Below are positions 46,952-55,334 of a stretch of DNA of 64,000 nt, piece by piece (the stretch's first letter is position 1; the number at the start of each line of letters is the position of its first letter). The notes below the pieces were generated by a model, which searched no databases, was not told the origin of the DNA, and saw only the letters and a program-made list of their open reading frames with translations. The position numbers were made by a program, and so were the translations under genes. Source of the DNA: Cloacimonetes bacterium UBA5284 (GTDB lineage Bacteria > Cloacimonadota > Cloacimonadia > Cloacimonadales > Cloacimonadaceae); the NCBI GenBank assembly GCA_002410505.1, contig DHSO01000046.1, forward strand, positions 1-64,000, read 5' to 3'.

Positions 46952-49135
46952 ATGCATGTGAGATTCAGCTATCAGGCTTTAACTGCAGGCAGATACGAAG
47001 TTGGTATAGCCGGAGATTTCACTCATTGGAAGATACTGTCATTGCAGGACTTTGGGGGACTGTATCTGATCGATTTTGACCTCAAACCCGGGCGCTATAG
47101 CTATAAGTACATCATCGACGGCGTGTGGAGGACAGATCCCTCAAACAGCCTGCAGGAAGCAGATCCCTATGGTGGCAGCAATTCCATCATCGTAGTAGAA
47201 GAAGAGAAAGCTCCGCAAAATTGGGATGAAGCACTGAACGCTGCCGCCAAACAGGATGCTCGCTCTTTCATCAATGCTTTCCGCCCTGCTGTGGCTGCTT
47301 TGGAATTGCGTTTCAGCTGGTATGCGGGACTGGCAGATGAGATATGGTTCGAATTCTCTGATGCCAAATTGCCCATGTTCCCTTTGGGTCGCAAGAGCGG
47401 CTTGATGATCTGGCACCGGCAGATTCAGATCCGGCAACCGCGACGTTTTCACGTTTGCATAAGGCATCGGGAAAAAACTGTGTATATGGGCATGGAAGGT
47501 TTTGTTCAACGCAAGAAGGACGCGACGCCCCTTGTGGTTGATCCCTCGTCTTGGCGTGTCTTTGAGATACCACAATGGCTAAAATCTTCCGTGGTTTACC
47601 AGATCTTTCCGGATCGCTTTTGCAACGGAAATCCCGATAATGATCAGGACTTCAGCGAAAGCTACTATCAAGCAAGCAATATCAAGCCAAAACCAGGTGA
47701 GATTCTGGGACCCAACCGGGAGTATTTCCACTTGGTGAAGGATTGGAGCGATATTAGCACTTTAAAACAAAGCCCCTGGCAGGAAGAAGGAATTCCGGAT
47801 TGGCATTCTTTCTATGGTGGAGACATAGAGGGTGTTGTACAAAAACTTGATTATCTGGTAGATACAGGAATAAACCTCATCTATTTTAACCCTTTATGGG
47901 AAGCAAAGTCCAATCACAAATATGATGCGGCTCATTTTAAGCGCATTGATCCTCATTTTGGAAATGAGCAAGAGCTCAAAAAATTGGTGCTTTTAGCCCA
48001 TCAAAAAGGCATCAGAATCATTCTGGATGTTGCTTTCAATCACAGCGGGGAAGCGTTTTGGGCCTTCAGAGACACCGTTGAAAAGGGTCCCGATTCACCA
48101 TATTGGCATTGGTACGATTGGCACAAATGGCCCTTGCCGGATCCCCTGCCGCCGGATTTTCAACCGCGTGAATATTATCAATGCTGGTGGGGCATCAAAG
48201 ATATGCCGGATCTGAACTACGATCTTTCCCGGCAGCATCCTTATGAGAATTATATCCGAGACATCAATAACGCCGAGGTCAATTGGGATTTGGTGAATCA
48301 TATCCTGGACGCGGCTTCGTGGTGGATATCAGATATTGGTATGGACGGCTTTCGTCTGGATGTGCCGGATGAAGTGCCCTGGTGGTTCTGGCAGCTGTTT
48401 CGCGAGCGCATAAAAGGCTTGAAACCGGACGCCTGGCTAGTGGGTGAGATCTGGAACAATGCCCGCGCCTGGATAGCTGAGCAGTATTTTGATTCTGTGA
48501 TGAACTACGCCTATTTCAAGAATCCTGTTTTGGAATTCTTTGTGCAAAAATTGTGTAGTGCCAAGGAGTTTAAACTGAAGATTGAGGAGGGGCTAACTGC
48601 TTATCCGGCGCACGCAAGCCGGGTGATGATGAACCTTTTGGGCTCGCATGACACCCTGCGGATCAGGCACTTGGCCAAGGATAATATCACAGCTTTGAAA
48701 CAAGCGATATTCTTTCAGATGACCTTCGTGGGGATCCCGCATATCTATTATGGTGATGAAATCTATATGGATGGCGCCAAGGATCCGGATAATCGTCGAC
48801 CTTTCAATTGGGCCTGGCAGGAGGATCCCAAAGCCATCGAGATGCGCGAATTTTATAAGGCTACGATTCGGCTGAGAAAAGAACACAGGCTGCTGCGAGA
48901 GGGAGAATTCTGCTTTACAAAGAGTTGTTCCCGGATGCTCGTGTATAGGCGCTATGATGAGGATGAATGCCTGTATTGCGGCATAAATCTCGCCAATGAA
49001 GACAAACTGATGCCAGTAAATGGAGAGATCGTGTTTGGCTACAAAACTCCTCACCGGTCTACCGAGGGGATTCTACTGCCGCCCGGCGCGATGTGTGTGT
49101 TGCGAGAAAAGCCCCGGACTCGCGGCAAAGCATAA
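46952..49135 (+). CDS. GH13 alpha-amylase-family glycosidase (neopullulanase/cyclomaltodextrinase-like)
   Basis: This 727-aa protein has no signal peptide, so it is probably cytoplasmic. Residues 1-85 are a CBM48/AMPK-like glycogen-binding domain (G-D-F-T-H-W, YSYKYIIDG-x-W). Residues about 105-195 form a second beta domain typical of maltogenic amylases. The (beta/alpha)8 barrel follows, with V-Y-Q-I-F-P-D-R-F, catalytic nucleophile Asp470 (G-F-R-L-D-V), acid Glu499 (V-G-E-I-W) and Asp567 (G-S-H-D-T), plus a C-terminal beta domain. It likely hydrolyses alpha-1,4 (and possibly alpha-1,6) bonds of stored glycogen or imported maltodextrin. Glucose units could feed the PPi-dependent phosphofructokinase encoded next door on the other strand. 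Confidence 0.92.
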   Translation: MHVRFSYQALTAGRYEVGIAGDFTHWKILSLQDFGGLYLIDFDLKPGRYSYKYIIDGVWRTDPSNSLQEADPYGGSNSIIVVEEEKAPQNWDEALNAAAKQDARSFINAFRPAVAALELRFSWYAGLADEIWFEFSDAKLPMFPLGRKSGLMIWHRQIQIRQPRRFHVCIRHREKTVYMGMEGFVQRKKDATPLVVDPSSWRVFEIPQWLKSSVVYQIFPDRFCNGNPDNDQDFSESYYQASNIKPKPGEILGPNREYFHLVKDWSDISTLKQSPWQEEGIPDWHSFYGGDIEGVVQKLDYLVDTGINLIYFNPLWEAKSNHKYDAAHFKRIDPHFGNEQELKKLVLLAHQKGIRIILDVAFNHSGEAFWAFRDTVEKGPDSPYWHWYDWHKWPLPDPLPPDFQPREYYQCWWGIKDMPDLNYDLSRQHPYENYIRDINNAEVNWDLVNHILDAASWWISDIGMDGFRLDVPDEVPWWFWQLFRERIKGLKPDAWLVGEIWNNARAWIAEQYFDSVMNYAYFKNPVLEFFVQKLCSAKEFKLKIEEGLTAYPAHASRVMMNLLGSHDTLRIRHLAKDNITALKQAIFFQMTFVGIPHIYYGDEIYMDGAKDPDNRRPFNWAWQEDPKAIEMREFYKATIRLRKEHRLLREGEFCFTKSCSRMLVYRRYDEDECLYCGINLANEDKLMPVNGEIVFGYKTPHRSTEGILLPPGAMCVLREKPRTRGKA

Positions 49136-49139
49136 AAAA

Positions 49140-49172
49140 ACCGGCTCTTTCGAACCGGTCTTGTTACTATAG
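49140..49172 (-). terminator. Terminator shared by the convergent amylase and pfk genes
   Basis: ACCGG and CCGGT form a short stem. On the minus strand it is followed by seven T (complement of AAAAAAA at 49134-49140), giving a good terminator for pfk. On the plus strand it is weaker (TCTTGTT). Confidence 0.6.
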
Positions 49173-49177
49173 ATTTA

Positions 49178-50401
49178 TCAGTCTTCTGTTCTAAGCACTT
49201 TGCTCACCTTGGGTGCGCGCAATCTATGACTTACCGGGTAACCGGATCCCAAAAGCGGACGCAGGTAATAGCGGAAGTCGTCCGTAACGTTGTTGCCTTC
49301 GGCATTAATGAAGTTATCCGGCATATGACGGGTTTTTCGCGCTACATCAGAGAGCTTTTCCAATTGGTAATTTACAGAGTAGTAGCCGGTACGCTGGATG
49401 GAGATTGATCCGTCCAGATTGTACCATAGCGCATAATGTGCGGCACGTTCGCCCACTTCGCGGGCTTCGCGTTGATCCACATCGGACACACAGCCCAGAA
49501 AAGAACGCTGCAAATAGCCGAAAGTATCGCTGCGAACGCGTTTTATCTTCAATTTATCTCTCACCAGATCACACAGCAGATCGCCCAGCATCCCCGTTCC
49601 GGATAGCTGCACATTGCCATGAGCATCGCGTTCGACGTTTTTGGTGAGCTTGGAGATCATGGGCTTGCCCTCTTCATCCACAATTCCCTCGGAAACGGCT
49701 ACTATGCAACGGCCATAGTGATCATAGGCCTTTTTTACGTCTTTGAGGAATGAATCGCGGCTGAAAGGACGTTCGGGCATGTAGATCAGATGTGGTCCGT
49801 CGTCGGGATACTTTTGCCCTAAAGCGGATGCGGCAGTTAAAAAGCCTGCATGACGCCCCATTACAACCCCGATATACACTCCGGGTAAGGCGCGGTTATC
49901 CAGATTCACTCCGGCGAAAGCTGATGCCACAAATCTGGCAGCAGAACCATAACCGGGGGTGTGGTCACTAAGGACAAGATCATTGTCGATGGTCTTTGGG
50001 ATATGGATAGCACGGAATTCATATTCTGCCAGTTGAGCCTGCTCATTCACTATGCGCACTGTATCTGAGGAATCATTTCCGCCGATGTAGAAGAAATAGC
50101 GGACATCGTGGGCTTTTAGTACCTTAAATATCTCTTTGCAATAGGCTTCGTCCGGTTTGTCGCGCGTGGAAAGCAAAGCGCTGGAAGGTGTGTTTGCCAC
50201 TTGTTCCAAGTTGTGAGTGGTTTCTTGAGTAAGATCAATAAATTCTTCATTAATAATGCCATGCACTCCATACAAAGCGCCATATACTCTGGTAACTTGG
50301 GGAAATTTTCGGGATTCCAATGCCGCCCCCACCATGGATTGATTTATAACCGCGGTAGGCCCGCCACCCTGGGCAATGACCACTTTTCCTTCGAGCTTCA
50401 T
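49178..50401 (-). CDS. pfp: Diphosphate-dependent phosphofructokinase (PPi-PFK)
   Basis: Phosphorylates fructose-6-phosphate using pyrophosphate, reversibly, in glycolysis. This 407-aa protein opens G-G-G-P-T-A-V-I-N-Q. The phosphate-donor motif reads G-G-N-D-S: Asp in place of the Gly found in ATP enzymes (GGDGS). The catalytic loop reads P-K-T-I-D-N-D: Lys where ATP enzymes have Gly. Both changes mark PPi use. M-G-R-H-A-G is also present. ATG 50401 is chosen because AAAGGAGG lies just upstream; twelve further in-frame codons lack a ribosome site. Divergent from dnaX with ~127 bases between starts. Confidence 0.93.
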   Translation of the reverse strand: MKLEGKVVIAQGGGPTAVINQSMVGAALESRKFPQVTRVYGALYGVHGIINEEFIDLTQETTHNLEQVANTPSSALLSTRDKPDEAYCKEIFKVLKAHDVRYFFYIGGNDSSDTVRIVNEQAQLAEYEFRAIHIPKTIDNDLVLSDHTPGYGSAARFVASAFAGVNLDNRALPGVYIGVVMGRHAGFLTAASALGQKYPDDGPHLIYMPERPFSRDSFLKDVKKAYDHYGRCIVAVSEGIVDEEGKPMISKLTKNVERDAHGNVQLSGTGMLGDLLCDLVRDKLKIKRVRSDTFGYLQRSFLGCVSDVDQREAREVGERAAHYALWYNLDGSISIQRTGYYSVNYQLEKLSDVARKTRHMPDNFINAEGNNVTDDFRYYLRPLLGSGYPVSHRLRAPKVSKVLRTED

Positions 50402-50528
50402 CGATTTCCTCCTTTGGGAATCTATATCTTGTTTCAATAATTCAAGCTTTGGCGACCCTTGGAATTTTGTCCAGCAGAAAATGCTTGCCTAAATCCGCTT
50501 TGATAAAAGAGTGGAACGTGGAGGTAGT

Positions 50529-52154
50529 ATGAGCTACATAGTACTTGCGCGCAAATATCGCCCGCAAAGCTTCTCTGAAGTATACGCACAGGACCACGTA
50601 ACCAAGATTCTGCAGAGCGCGATCTCGTCCGGACGCATCGCCCACGCCTATCTGTTTACTGGTCCCCGCGGAGTAGGAAAGACCTCGCTGGCACGCATCA
50701 TGGCAAAGAGCCTGAATTGCGTAGATGGTCCCACCACTCATCCCTGCAATGTATGCACAAATTGCACGGAAATCACAGCAGGAGTATCTCCGGATGTGAT
50801 TGAAATCGACGGAGCCAGCAACACCGGTGTGGACGATATCCGGGAGTTGCAAAAGGAGCTTTTGTATGCCGCCAGCGGTTCGAAATACAAGATATACATC
50901 ATCGATGAAGTTCACATGCTCTCCAAAAACGCTTTCAACGCCCTGTTGAAAACTCTGGAAGAACCTCCTGAAAATGTGATCTTTATCTTTGCCACCACCG
51001 AACCGCATAAAGTATTGCCCACCATCATATCCCGCTGTCAACGCTATGATTTCAAGCGTATTCCCATCGAAGCCATCGTAGCCCGGTTGCGTGAATTGGC
51101 CGAACAGGAAGGCATCAAAGCAGATGACGAATCCTTATACCTGATTGCCCGCAAGGCCGACGGCGGTATGCGGGATGCTTTGTCACTGATGGATCAGACT
51201 ATCAGCTATTGTGCCAATGATATTCAGATCGCCCAAGTGCGGCAAATCTTTGGTATGATCCCAAATCAGCTCTACTACGACTTTATGTGCCACATCAAGG
51301 ATCACGACGCGCAAAAGCTCATCATCAGCCTGCACCAGATCTTTGAAGAGGGCACGGACTTGCAAGAATTCATCGCCAATATGATGGAGTATTTACGTTT
51401 GGTATTGCTCAGCAAATTGGGCATCGGGATCAAGGATGTAAGCGCGGAGGAATTGCCGCTCTTTGCCGAGGTTGCCAACATGTTCAGTCAGAACGACCTG
51501 ATGTATATTATGAGTCAATTGATGCAGACCCGTCTCGACATACGGCAGAGTAACAACCCCTATTTGCTGATCGAGGCCACTATGATAAAGCTGTCCCGTT
51601 TGGATGAGATAGAGGACATCAGCAGATTGATAAACAGTCTTAAGCAAGGTGGGAACTCCTTGAACACAAGCTTCACTCCTCCTGCACCCGGCACGGGAAG
51701 GGTTCAGGAGCCAAAGCAGAGGCATATAGCCCAAACGAGTCCACCGGTATCCGAGCTGAAAGAACGCGAGCAAAAAACCAAGGAAATGCCGCGCCCCGAG
51801 GCGACTATCGATAGCTTAAAGGCTATTTGGGACGATCTTACTCAGAGAATCCGTAAGAGCAGTCAATTGGCCGGCTTGGCCTTTAAAAGTGCACAAATTC
51901 AAAATATGACAGATACAGTGATAAACCTGAAGCTGGATTCAGTCACAAATTTTAATGCCATCAAATCCCATCTGGAAAGGGTTGAAAGCATAATCAGCGA
52001 TGTGTTTGGAAAGGCGCTGCGGGTGAATTTGATGCTGGAAGAAAAAGATGCGCCCACGAAAGTGGAGATCAAGCGTAAAAGCATAGACGACATCAAAGCG
52101 GAAAATCCGGAGTTGAAGGCCTTTATAGAACAAACAGAAGCGAGGTTGGTCTGA
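50529..52154 (+). CDS. dnaX: DNA polymerase III subunit gamma/tau
   Basis: Clamp-loader ATPase of the replicative polymerase. This 541-aa protein has Walker A G-P-R-G-V-G-K-T-S, a Zn ribbon (C-N-V-C-T-N-C plus an upstream Cys), Walker B as DEVHML, the sensor ATTEPHK and SRCQRYDF. A proline/charged linker (about 385-430) is followed by a C-terminal domain ~130 residues long. ATG 50529 has GGAGG upstream; GTG 50511 is an alternative in frame. I saw no obvious A-rich slippery heptamer that would make a gamma form. The glycosyltransferase gene begins at or overlapping the stop. Confidence 0.95.
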   Translation: MSYIVLARKYRPQSFSEVYAQDHVTKILQSAISSGRIAHAYLFTGPRGVGKTSLARIMAKSLNCVDGPTTHPCNVCTNCTEITAGVSPDVIEIDGASNTGVDDIRELQKELLYAASGSKYKIYIIDEVHMLSKNAFNALLKTLEEPPENVIFIFATTEPHKVLPTIISRCQRYDFKRIPIEAIVARLRELAEQEGIKADDESLYLIARKADGGMRDALSLMDQTISYCANDIQIAQVRQIFGMIPNQLYYDFMCHIKDHDAQKLIISLHQIFEEGTDLQEFIANMMEYLRLVLLSKLGIGIKDVSAEELPLFAEVANMFSQNDLMYIMSQLMQTRLDIRQSNNPYLLIEATMIKLSRLDEIEDISRLINSLKQGGNSLNTSFTPPAPGTGRVQEPKQRHIAQTSPPVSELKEREQKTKEMPRPEATIDSLKAIWDDLTQRIRKSSQLAGLAFKSAQIQNMTDTVINLKLDSVTNFNAIKSHLERVESIISDVFGKALRVNLMLEEKDAPTKVEIKRKSIDDIKAENPELKAFIEQTEARLV

Positions 52155-52195
52155 TATTTACCATTGTTTTCGCCCTCCTGAGCCTGGTCTATCTG

Positions 52196-53254
52196 GTGTT
52201 TTTGCTCCGGATAGGTCGCTCAATGAAACGCAGTTTGCCCCCCAAGGCAGCATTTAATCATGAGTCCGAGCCCATTAGCGTTATCATCGCGGCAAGAAAC
52301 GAAGCACACAATCTACCTCGTTTATTGACCTCGCTGGCGCAATTGCTGCCCATCGACGCGGCTTATGAAGTAATCATCGTTAATGACCATTCCACGGATG
52401 ATAGCTTGGATGTACTGAAAAACTGGGACGGTCAATTCGGCATTCGAGTGCTGGATTTTCAACAGAGCCTTGAGGGCATAGTTGGCAAAAAAGCTGCTCT
52501 GCAAAAAGGCATTGATGCAGCAAAATACGATGTTCTGGCTTTTACAGACGCGGATTGTATCTTGCCGGAGACCTGGTTGCAAGAGATTACGCGCCAGATG
52601 AGCCCGCAAACGGATTACATCCTGGGCTATAGCACCATTATCTCCGAAGTGGGAGAGAGCAATCTGAGCCTGATCAATTTTGAACGTAGCGTATACTATG
52701 CTTTGGCAGGCGCGGGAATCTATGAACGCAAGCCCATCACAGCCATGGCCTGCAATCAGGTTTACCGCAAATCCCTGTTTAATAAAGCGGGCGGTTTTGA
52801 GGGGATTGCTCACCTGTTGAGCGGAGACGACGACCTACTCTTGATGAAGATGATGCCCTTTGCCCGGGAAGCATATTACAATCCTGCCCCTGCCATGCAG
52901 GTCGTGAGTGTGGAGGGCAAGAGCGTGTCCAAACGTCATAACAAAAACATCCGCAGAGCCTCGAAATTTCGCTATCATCCCAGGTACTTGAAGCTCATGT
53001 CTGCGTTTGTCTTTTGCTATTTTGTGCTGTTTTACACGGCTATCATTATGCTCACGCTAGGAACGGGAAACATGATCATACTGGGGGTAGTGACACTCAA
53101 ATCCCTGTTTGAACTGGGTCTTTCCCAAAGCCACCTGGCTATGGTTCACAAGACTCATCTGGGGATACTGTATTTCACGCAAATCTTTGTATTCCCCTTG
53201 CAATTCATCTACTACGCTCTGCGTGGATCTCTGGGCGGATACAAATGGAAGTAG
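52196..53254 (+). CDS. Membrane-bound family 2 glycosyltransferase
   Basis: This GT-A fold transferase has V-I-I-A-A-R-N-E, I-V-N-D-H-S-T-D-D, D-A-D as the metal-binding DxD, and SGDDDL followed by a KRHNK motif (an R/K-rich variant of QxxRW). About two to three C-terminal membrane helices follow. The donor and acceptor are unknown. The coding start is uncertain. From GTG 52196 the protein is 352 aa, but the same frame is open upstream and encodes a hydrophobic helix (I-F-T-I-V-F-A-L-L-S-L-V-Y-L) from about 52151. That stretch has no ATG, GTG or TTG; a CTG at 52151, which overlaps the dnaX stop and lies after GAGG, could be a non-standard start. Confidence 0.85.
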   Translation: MFLLRIGRSMKRSLPPKAAFNHESEPISVIIAARNEAHNLPRLLTSLAQLLPIDAAYEVIIVNDHSTDDSLDVLKNWDGQFGIRVLDFQQSLEGIVGKKAALQKGIDAAKYDVLAFTDADCILPETWLQEITRQMSPQTDYILGYSTIISEVGESNLSLINFERSVYYALAGAGIYERKPITAMACNQVYRKSLFNKAGGFEGIAHLLSGDDDLLLMKMMPFAREAYYNPAPAMQVVSVEGKSVSKRHNKNIRRASKFRYHPRYLKLMSAFVFCYFVLFYTAIIMLTLGTGNMIILGVVTLKSLFELGLSQSHLAMVHKTHLGILYFTQIFVFPLQFIYYALRGSLGGYKWK

Positions 53255-53385
53255 ATTGATAGAGCGATATTAACATATCACGGCTATTGCCAATTGCTGA
53301 TCTGTCCATTAAATGTAGAGGTGGTATTATGCCACTTGTGATGCAATGTCTGCTTCGTTATGACATGATATTGCCGGGCTAAGTG

Positions 53386-53479
53386 GCTTTATTCCCATAC
53401 CACAACATGGGCGGTGGGAATCCGGTGACCGTAGTTTGATATGTATTTGCTTTATTCCCATACCACAACATGGGCGGTG
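53386..53479. repeat. Two 31 bp direct repeats with a 32 bp spacer
   Basis: Identical 31-base copies at 53386-53416 and 53449-53479 begin GCTTTATTCCCATACC and end ATGGGCGGTG. Each holds an inverted repeat (CCCAT/ATGGG). The 63-base period and internal dyad fit the form of a one-spacer CRISPR, but no cas genes and no further repeats are present. A duplicated stem-loop is equally possible. Confidence 0.6.
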
Positions 53480-53722
53480 TATTGAGAATACATCAAGTCT
53501 TATCCAACGTGAGAGCTACAACGGTCCCGGTGAACGCAAATTGGAGTTTTCAGTGATGGTAAACATCCGCTTATAGTATCCACCTCGGGAAAATGCAATT
53601 GACCGGCAGAAGGAGCTTTGCAAATCGAATAAAATCGAACGCCACACATCCGGTAAGCAGGGCTGGACGCCAGTACCAAAAGAGCCTGAAAACAAATGGG
53701 AGTGTGCAAAACCCGATTTTCA

Positions 53723-53752
53723 TTGACAAAAGCCGCCTATCAGTTTTATGTG
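53723..53752 (+). promoter_or_regulatory. Possible panDC promoter
   Basis: TTGACA at 53723-53728 with TATGTG (53747-53752) 18 bases on; the -10 is weak. It is 30 bases ahead of the panD start. Confidence 0.35.
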
Positions 53753-53781
53753 ATATAAAAGACCAAATAATGGAGTCCAAA

Positions 53782-54138
53782 ATGCTAAGGCAGATACTGT
53801 TATCAAAGCTTCATCGGGCCACGGTGAAGGAATGCGATATAAATTACAATGGCAGCATCAAGATCGACGAAGAGTTGCTGGAAGCCAGTGGAATGCAAGA
53901 GTTTGAACGCGTTGAAGTGTTCAACATCACTAATGGCAACCGCTTCAGCACATACATAATCAAAGGCGAAAGAGGCAGCGGCATGATTGGCATCAACGGT
54001 GCTGCCGCGCGTCTGGCCCATGAAGGCGATAGAATCATCGTGATCAATTACGGGATGCTGGACGCTGCCGAATTGGCTACGCATAAACCCCGCATCCTGA
54101 TCCTGAACGAGAACAACAGAATCGATTCCATTATCTAA
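53782..54138 (+). CDS. panD: Aspartate 1-decarboxylase proenzyme
   Basis: Makes beta-alanine from aspartate for pantothenate synthesis. The 118-aa protein starts M-L-R-Q-I-L-L-S-K-L-H-R. Gly24-Ser25 (Y-N-G-S) is the self-cleavage site that yields the pyruvoyl group, at the same position as in E. coli. The C-terminal half has G-E-R-G-S-G, I-N-G-A-A-A-R and H-x-G-D. ATG 53782 has GGAG six bases upstream and gives the family's usual N-terminus; ATG 53770 is less suitable. panC starts two bases after its stop. Confidence 0.95.
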   Translation: MLRQILLSKLHRATVKECDINYNGSIKIDEELLEASGMQEFERVEVFNITNGNRFSTYIIKGERGSGMIGINGAAARLAHEGDRIIVINYGMLDAAELATHKPRILILNENNRIDSII

Positions 54139-54140
54139 AA

Positions 54141-54971
54141 ATGCAAGTCATAAAATCCCTCACCCAGATGCTGGCTTTGCAACATCCCCAAGAGGCACGC
54201 ATCGGCTTTGTTCCCACCATGGGCTTTCTGCATGAGGGTCATTTGAGCTTAGTTGCAGAGTCCACAAAGAATTGCGATATCACCATAGTCTCGATCTTTG
54301 TGAATCCCGCCCAATTTGGCCCCAACGAAGATCTGGAGAGCTATCCCCGTGACCTCGATCGGGATCTGGCTCTTTTGGAGCAGAACGGCGTGGATTATGT
54401 CTTCTTTCCCGATCCGGATATGATGTACCCAAAACCTTATCACACCTGGGTAGAAGTAAGTGACTTATCCGGCATCTTGTGTGGTGCCAGCCGTCCCGGC
54501 CATTTTCGGGGAGTTTGCACTGTGGTTCTGAAGCTAGTGAATATCGTGAAACCACATTTCATGTATATGGGGGAGAAGGATTTCCAGCAACTTACCATTC
54601 TCACTATAATGCATAGAGACCTGAATCTCAGCACACGTATAATTGGTTGCCCCATTATCCGCGAATCCGATGGATTGGCAAAAAGCAGCCGCAATGTGTA
54701 TTTGAACTCTGCGGATCGAAAGATCGCAGTCTGCCTTTCTCAAGCTTTATTCAAGGCCAGAAGTGCAGTAGCTGCCGGCTTCAGAGATGCGGCCGCGCTC
54801 ATTGCTACAGCCAAAGCCGATATTACAGCATCAGGCGCGAAAGTGGACTATGTGGAGATCGTGAGTGCCACAGATCTCAGCAAGGCAGACATAATCGATG
54901 AACAAAGCCGTATGCTGATCGCCGTTTATGTGGGTAAAACCCGGTTGATAGACAACCTACAGCTGCTTTAG
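54141..54971 (+). CDS. panC: Pantothenate synthetase
   Basis: ATP-dependent condensation of pantoate with beta-alanine. This 276-aa protein has the HIGH-like P-T-M-G-F-L-H-E-G-H, F-V-N-P-x-Q-F-x-P-x-E-D, G-E-K-D-F-Q-Q and K-S-S-R-N-x-Y-L (KMSKS-like). It forms an operon with panD. A later coenzyme A gene, coaD, lies 6 kb downstream. panB is not in the window. Confidence 0.96.
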   Translation: MQVIKSLTQMLALQHPQEARIGFVPTMGFLHEGHLSLVAESTKNCDITIVSIFVNPAQFGPNEDLESYPRDLDRDLALLEQNGVDYVFFPDPDMMYPKPYHTWVEVSDLSGILCGASRPGHFRGVCTVVLKLVNIVKPHFMYMGEKDFQQLTILTIMHRDLNLSTRIIGCPIIRESDGLAKSSRNVYLNSADRKIAVCLSQALFKARSAVAAGFRDAAALIATAKADITASGAKVDYVEIVSATDLSKADIIDEQSRMLIAVYVGKTRLIDNLQLL

Positions 54972-55177
54972 CTATCGGGCTGTTCTGCGCCTCAGCGTCG
55001 ATTTTTTCAGGTTTCCCTGTCCGGATCAGCAAGCTTTCCCGGTTATGGGGTTCTATAGCTTTTAGGACCATGCGGTAATTGGGATTAGCCACATCTGTTT
55101 CCGGCTCGCATTCACTTGTAGGGGTTCATAGGCGAAAAGCTAATGCAAAGCTTGACAGAACAATGCCCTGTAAAAAA

Positions 55178-55206
55178 CTGGCATTTCATATATAAATAAG
55201 TATACT
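55178..55206 (+). promoter_or_regulatory. Possible tRNA-Leu promoter
   Basis: TATACT (55201-55206) is well placed 12 bases before the tRNA; the -35 CTGGCA (55178-55183) matches the consensus at only four positions. A TTGACA at 55152-55157 has no partner at the right distance. Confidence 0.35.
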
Positions 55207-55217
55207 ATAAGTCAATT

Positions 55218-55304
55218 GCGAAAGTGGCGGAATTGGCAGACGCGCTGGACTTAGGATCCAGTAGGTTCACTCCTGTAGGGGTTCGAGTCCCCTCTTTCGC
55301 ACCA
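55218..55304 (+). tRNA. tRNA-Leu (anticodon TAG)
   Basis: An 87-nt class II tRNA with encoded CCA. The acceptor arms GCGAAAG / CTTTCGC pair perfectly, the D-arm is of the GGCGGAATTGGCAGACGC type, and the anticodon loop CTTAGGA lies in a CTGGA/TCCAG stem. A long variable arm and a GGTTCGAGTCCC T-arm follow. Reads CUN leucine codons. It sits just before tig. Confidence 0.97.
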
Positions 55305-55334
55305 AAAGATTGGATTTTTTACTAAGGAGAATAA

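Larger units (their letters stand above)
53255..53769. other. Intergenic region with CRISPR-like repeat pair
   Basis: About 500 bases without a credible gene; it holds the 31-bp repeat pair and the possible panD promoter. Confidence 0.55.

Noticed and set aside
50529..52154. Programmed frameshift in dnaX giving a short gamma form
   Set aside because: I could not find an A-rich slippery heptamer with a following stem in the linker region; not supported by the sequence as read.
55152..55157. TTGACA as -35 box of the tRNA-Leu promoter
   Set aside because: The sequence 15-19 bases downstream has no -10-like hexamer; the TATACT further on is too far away.
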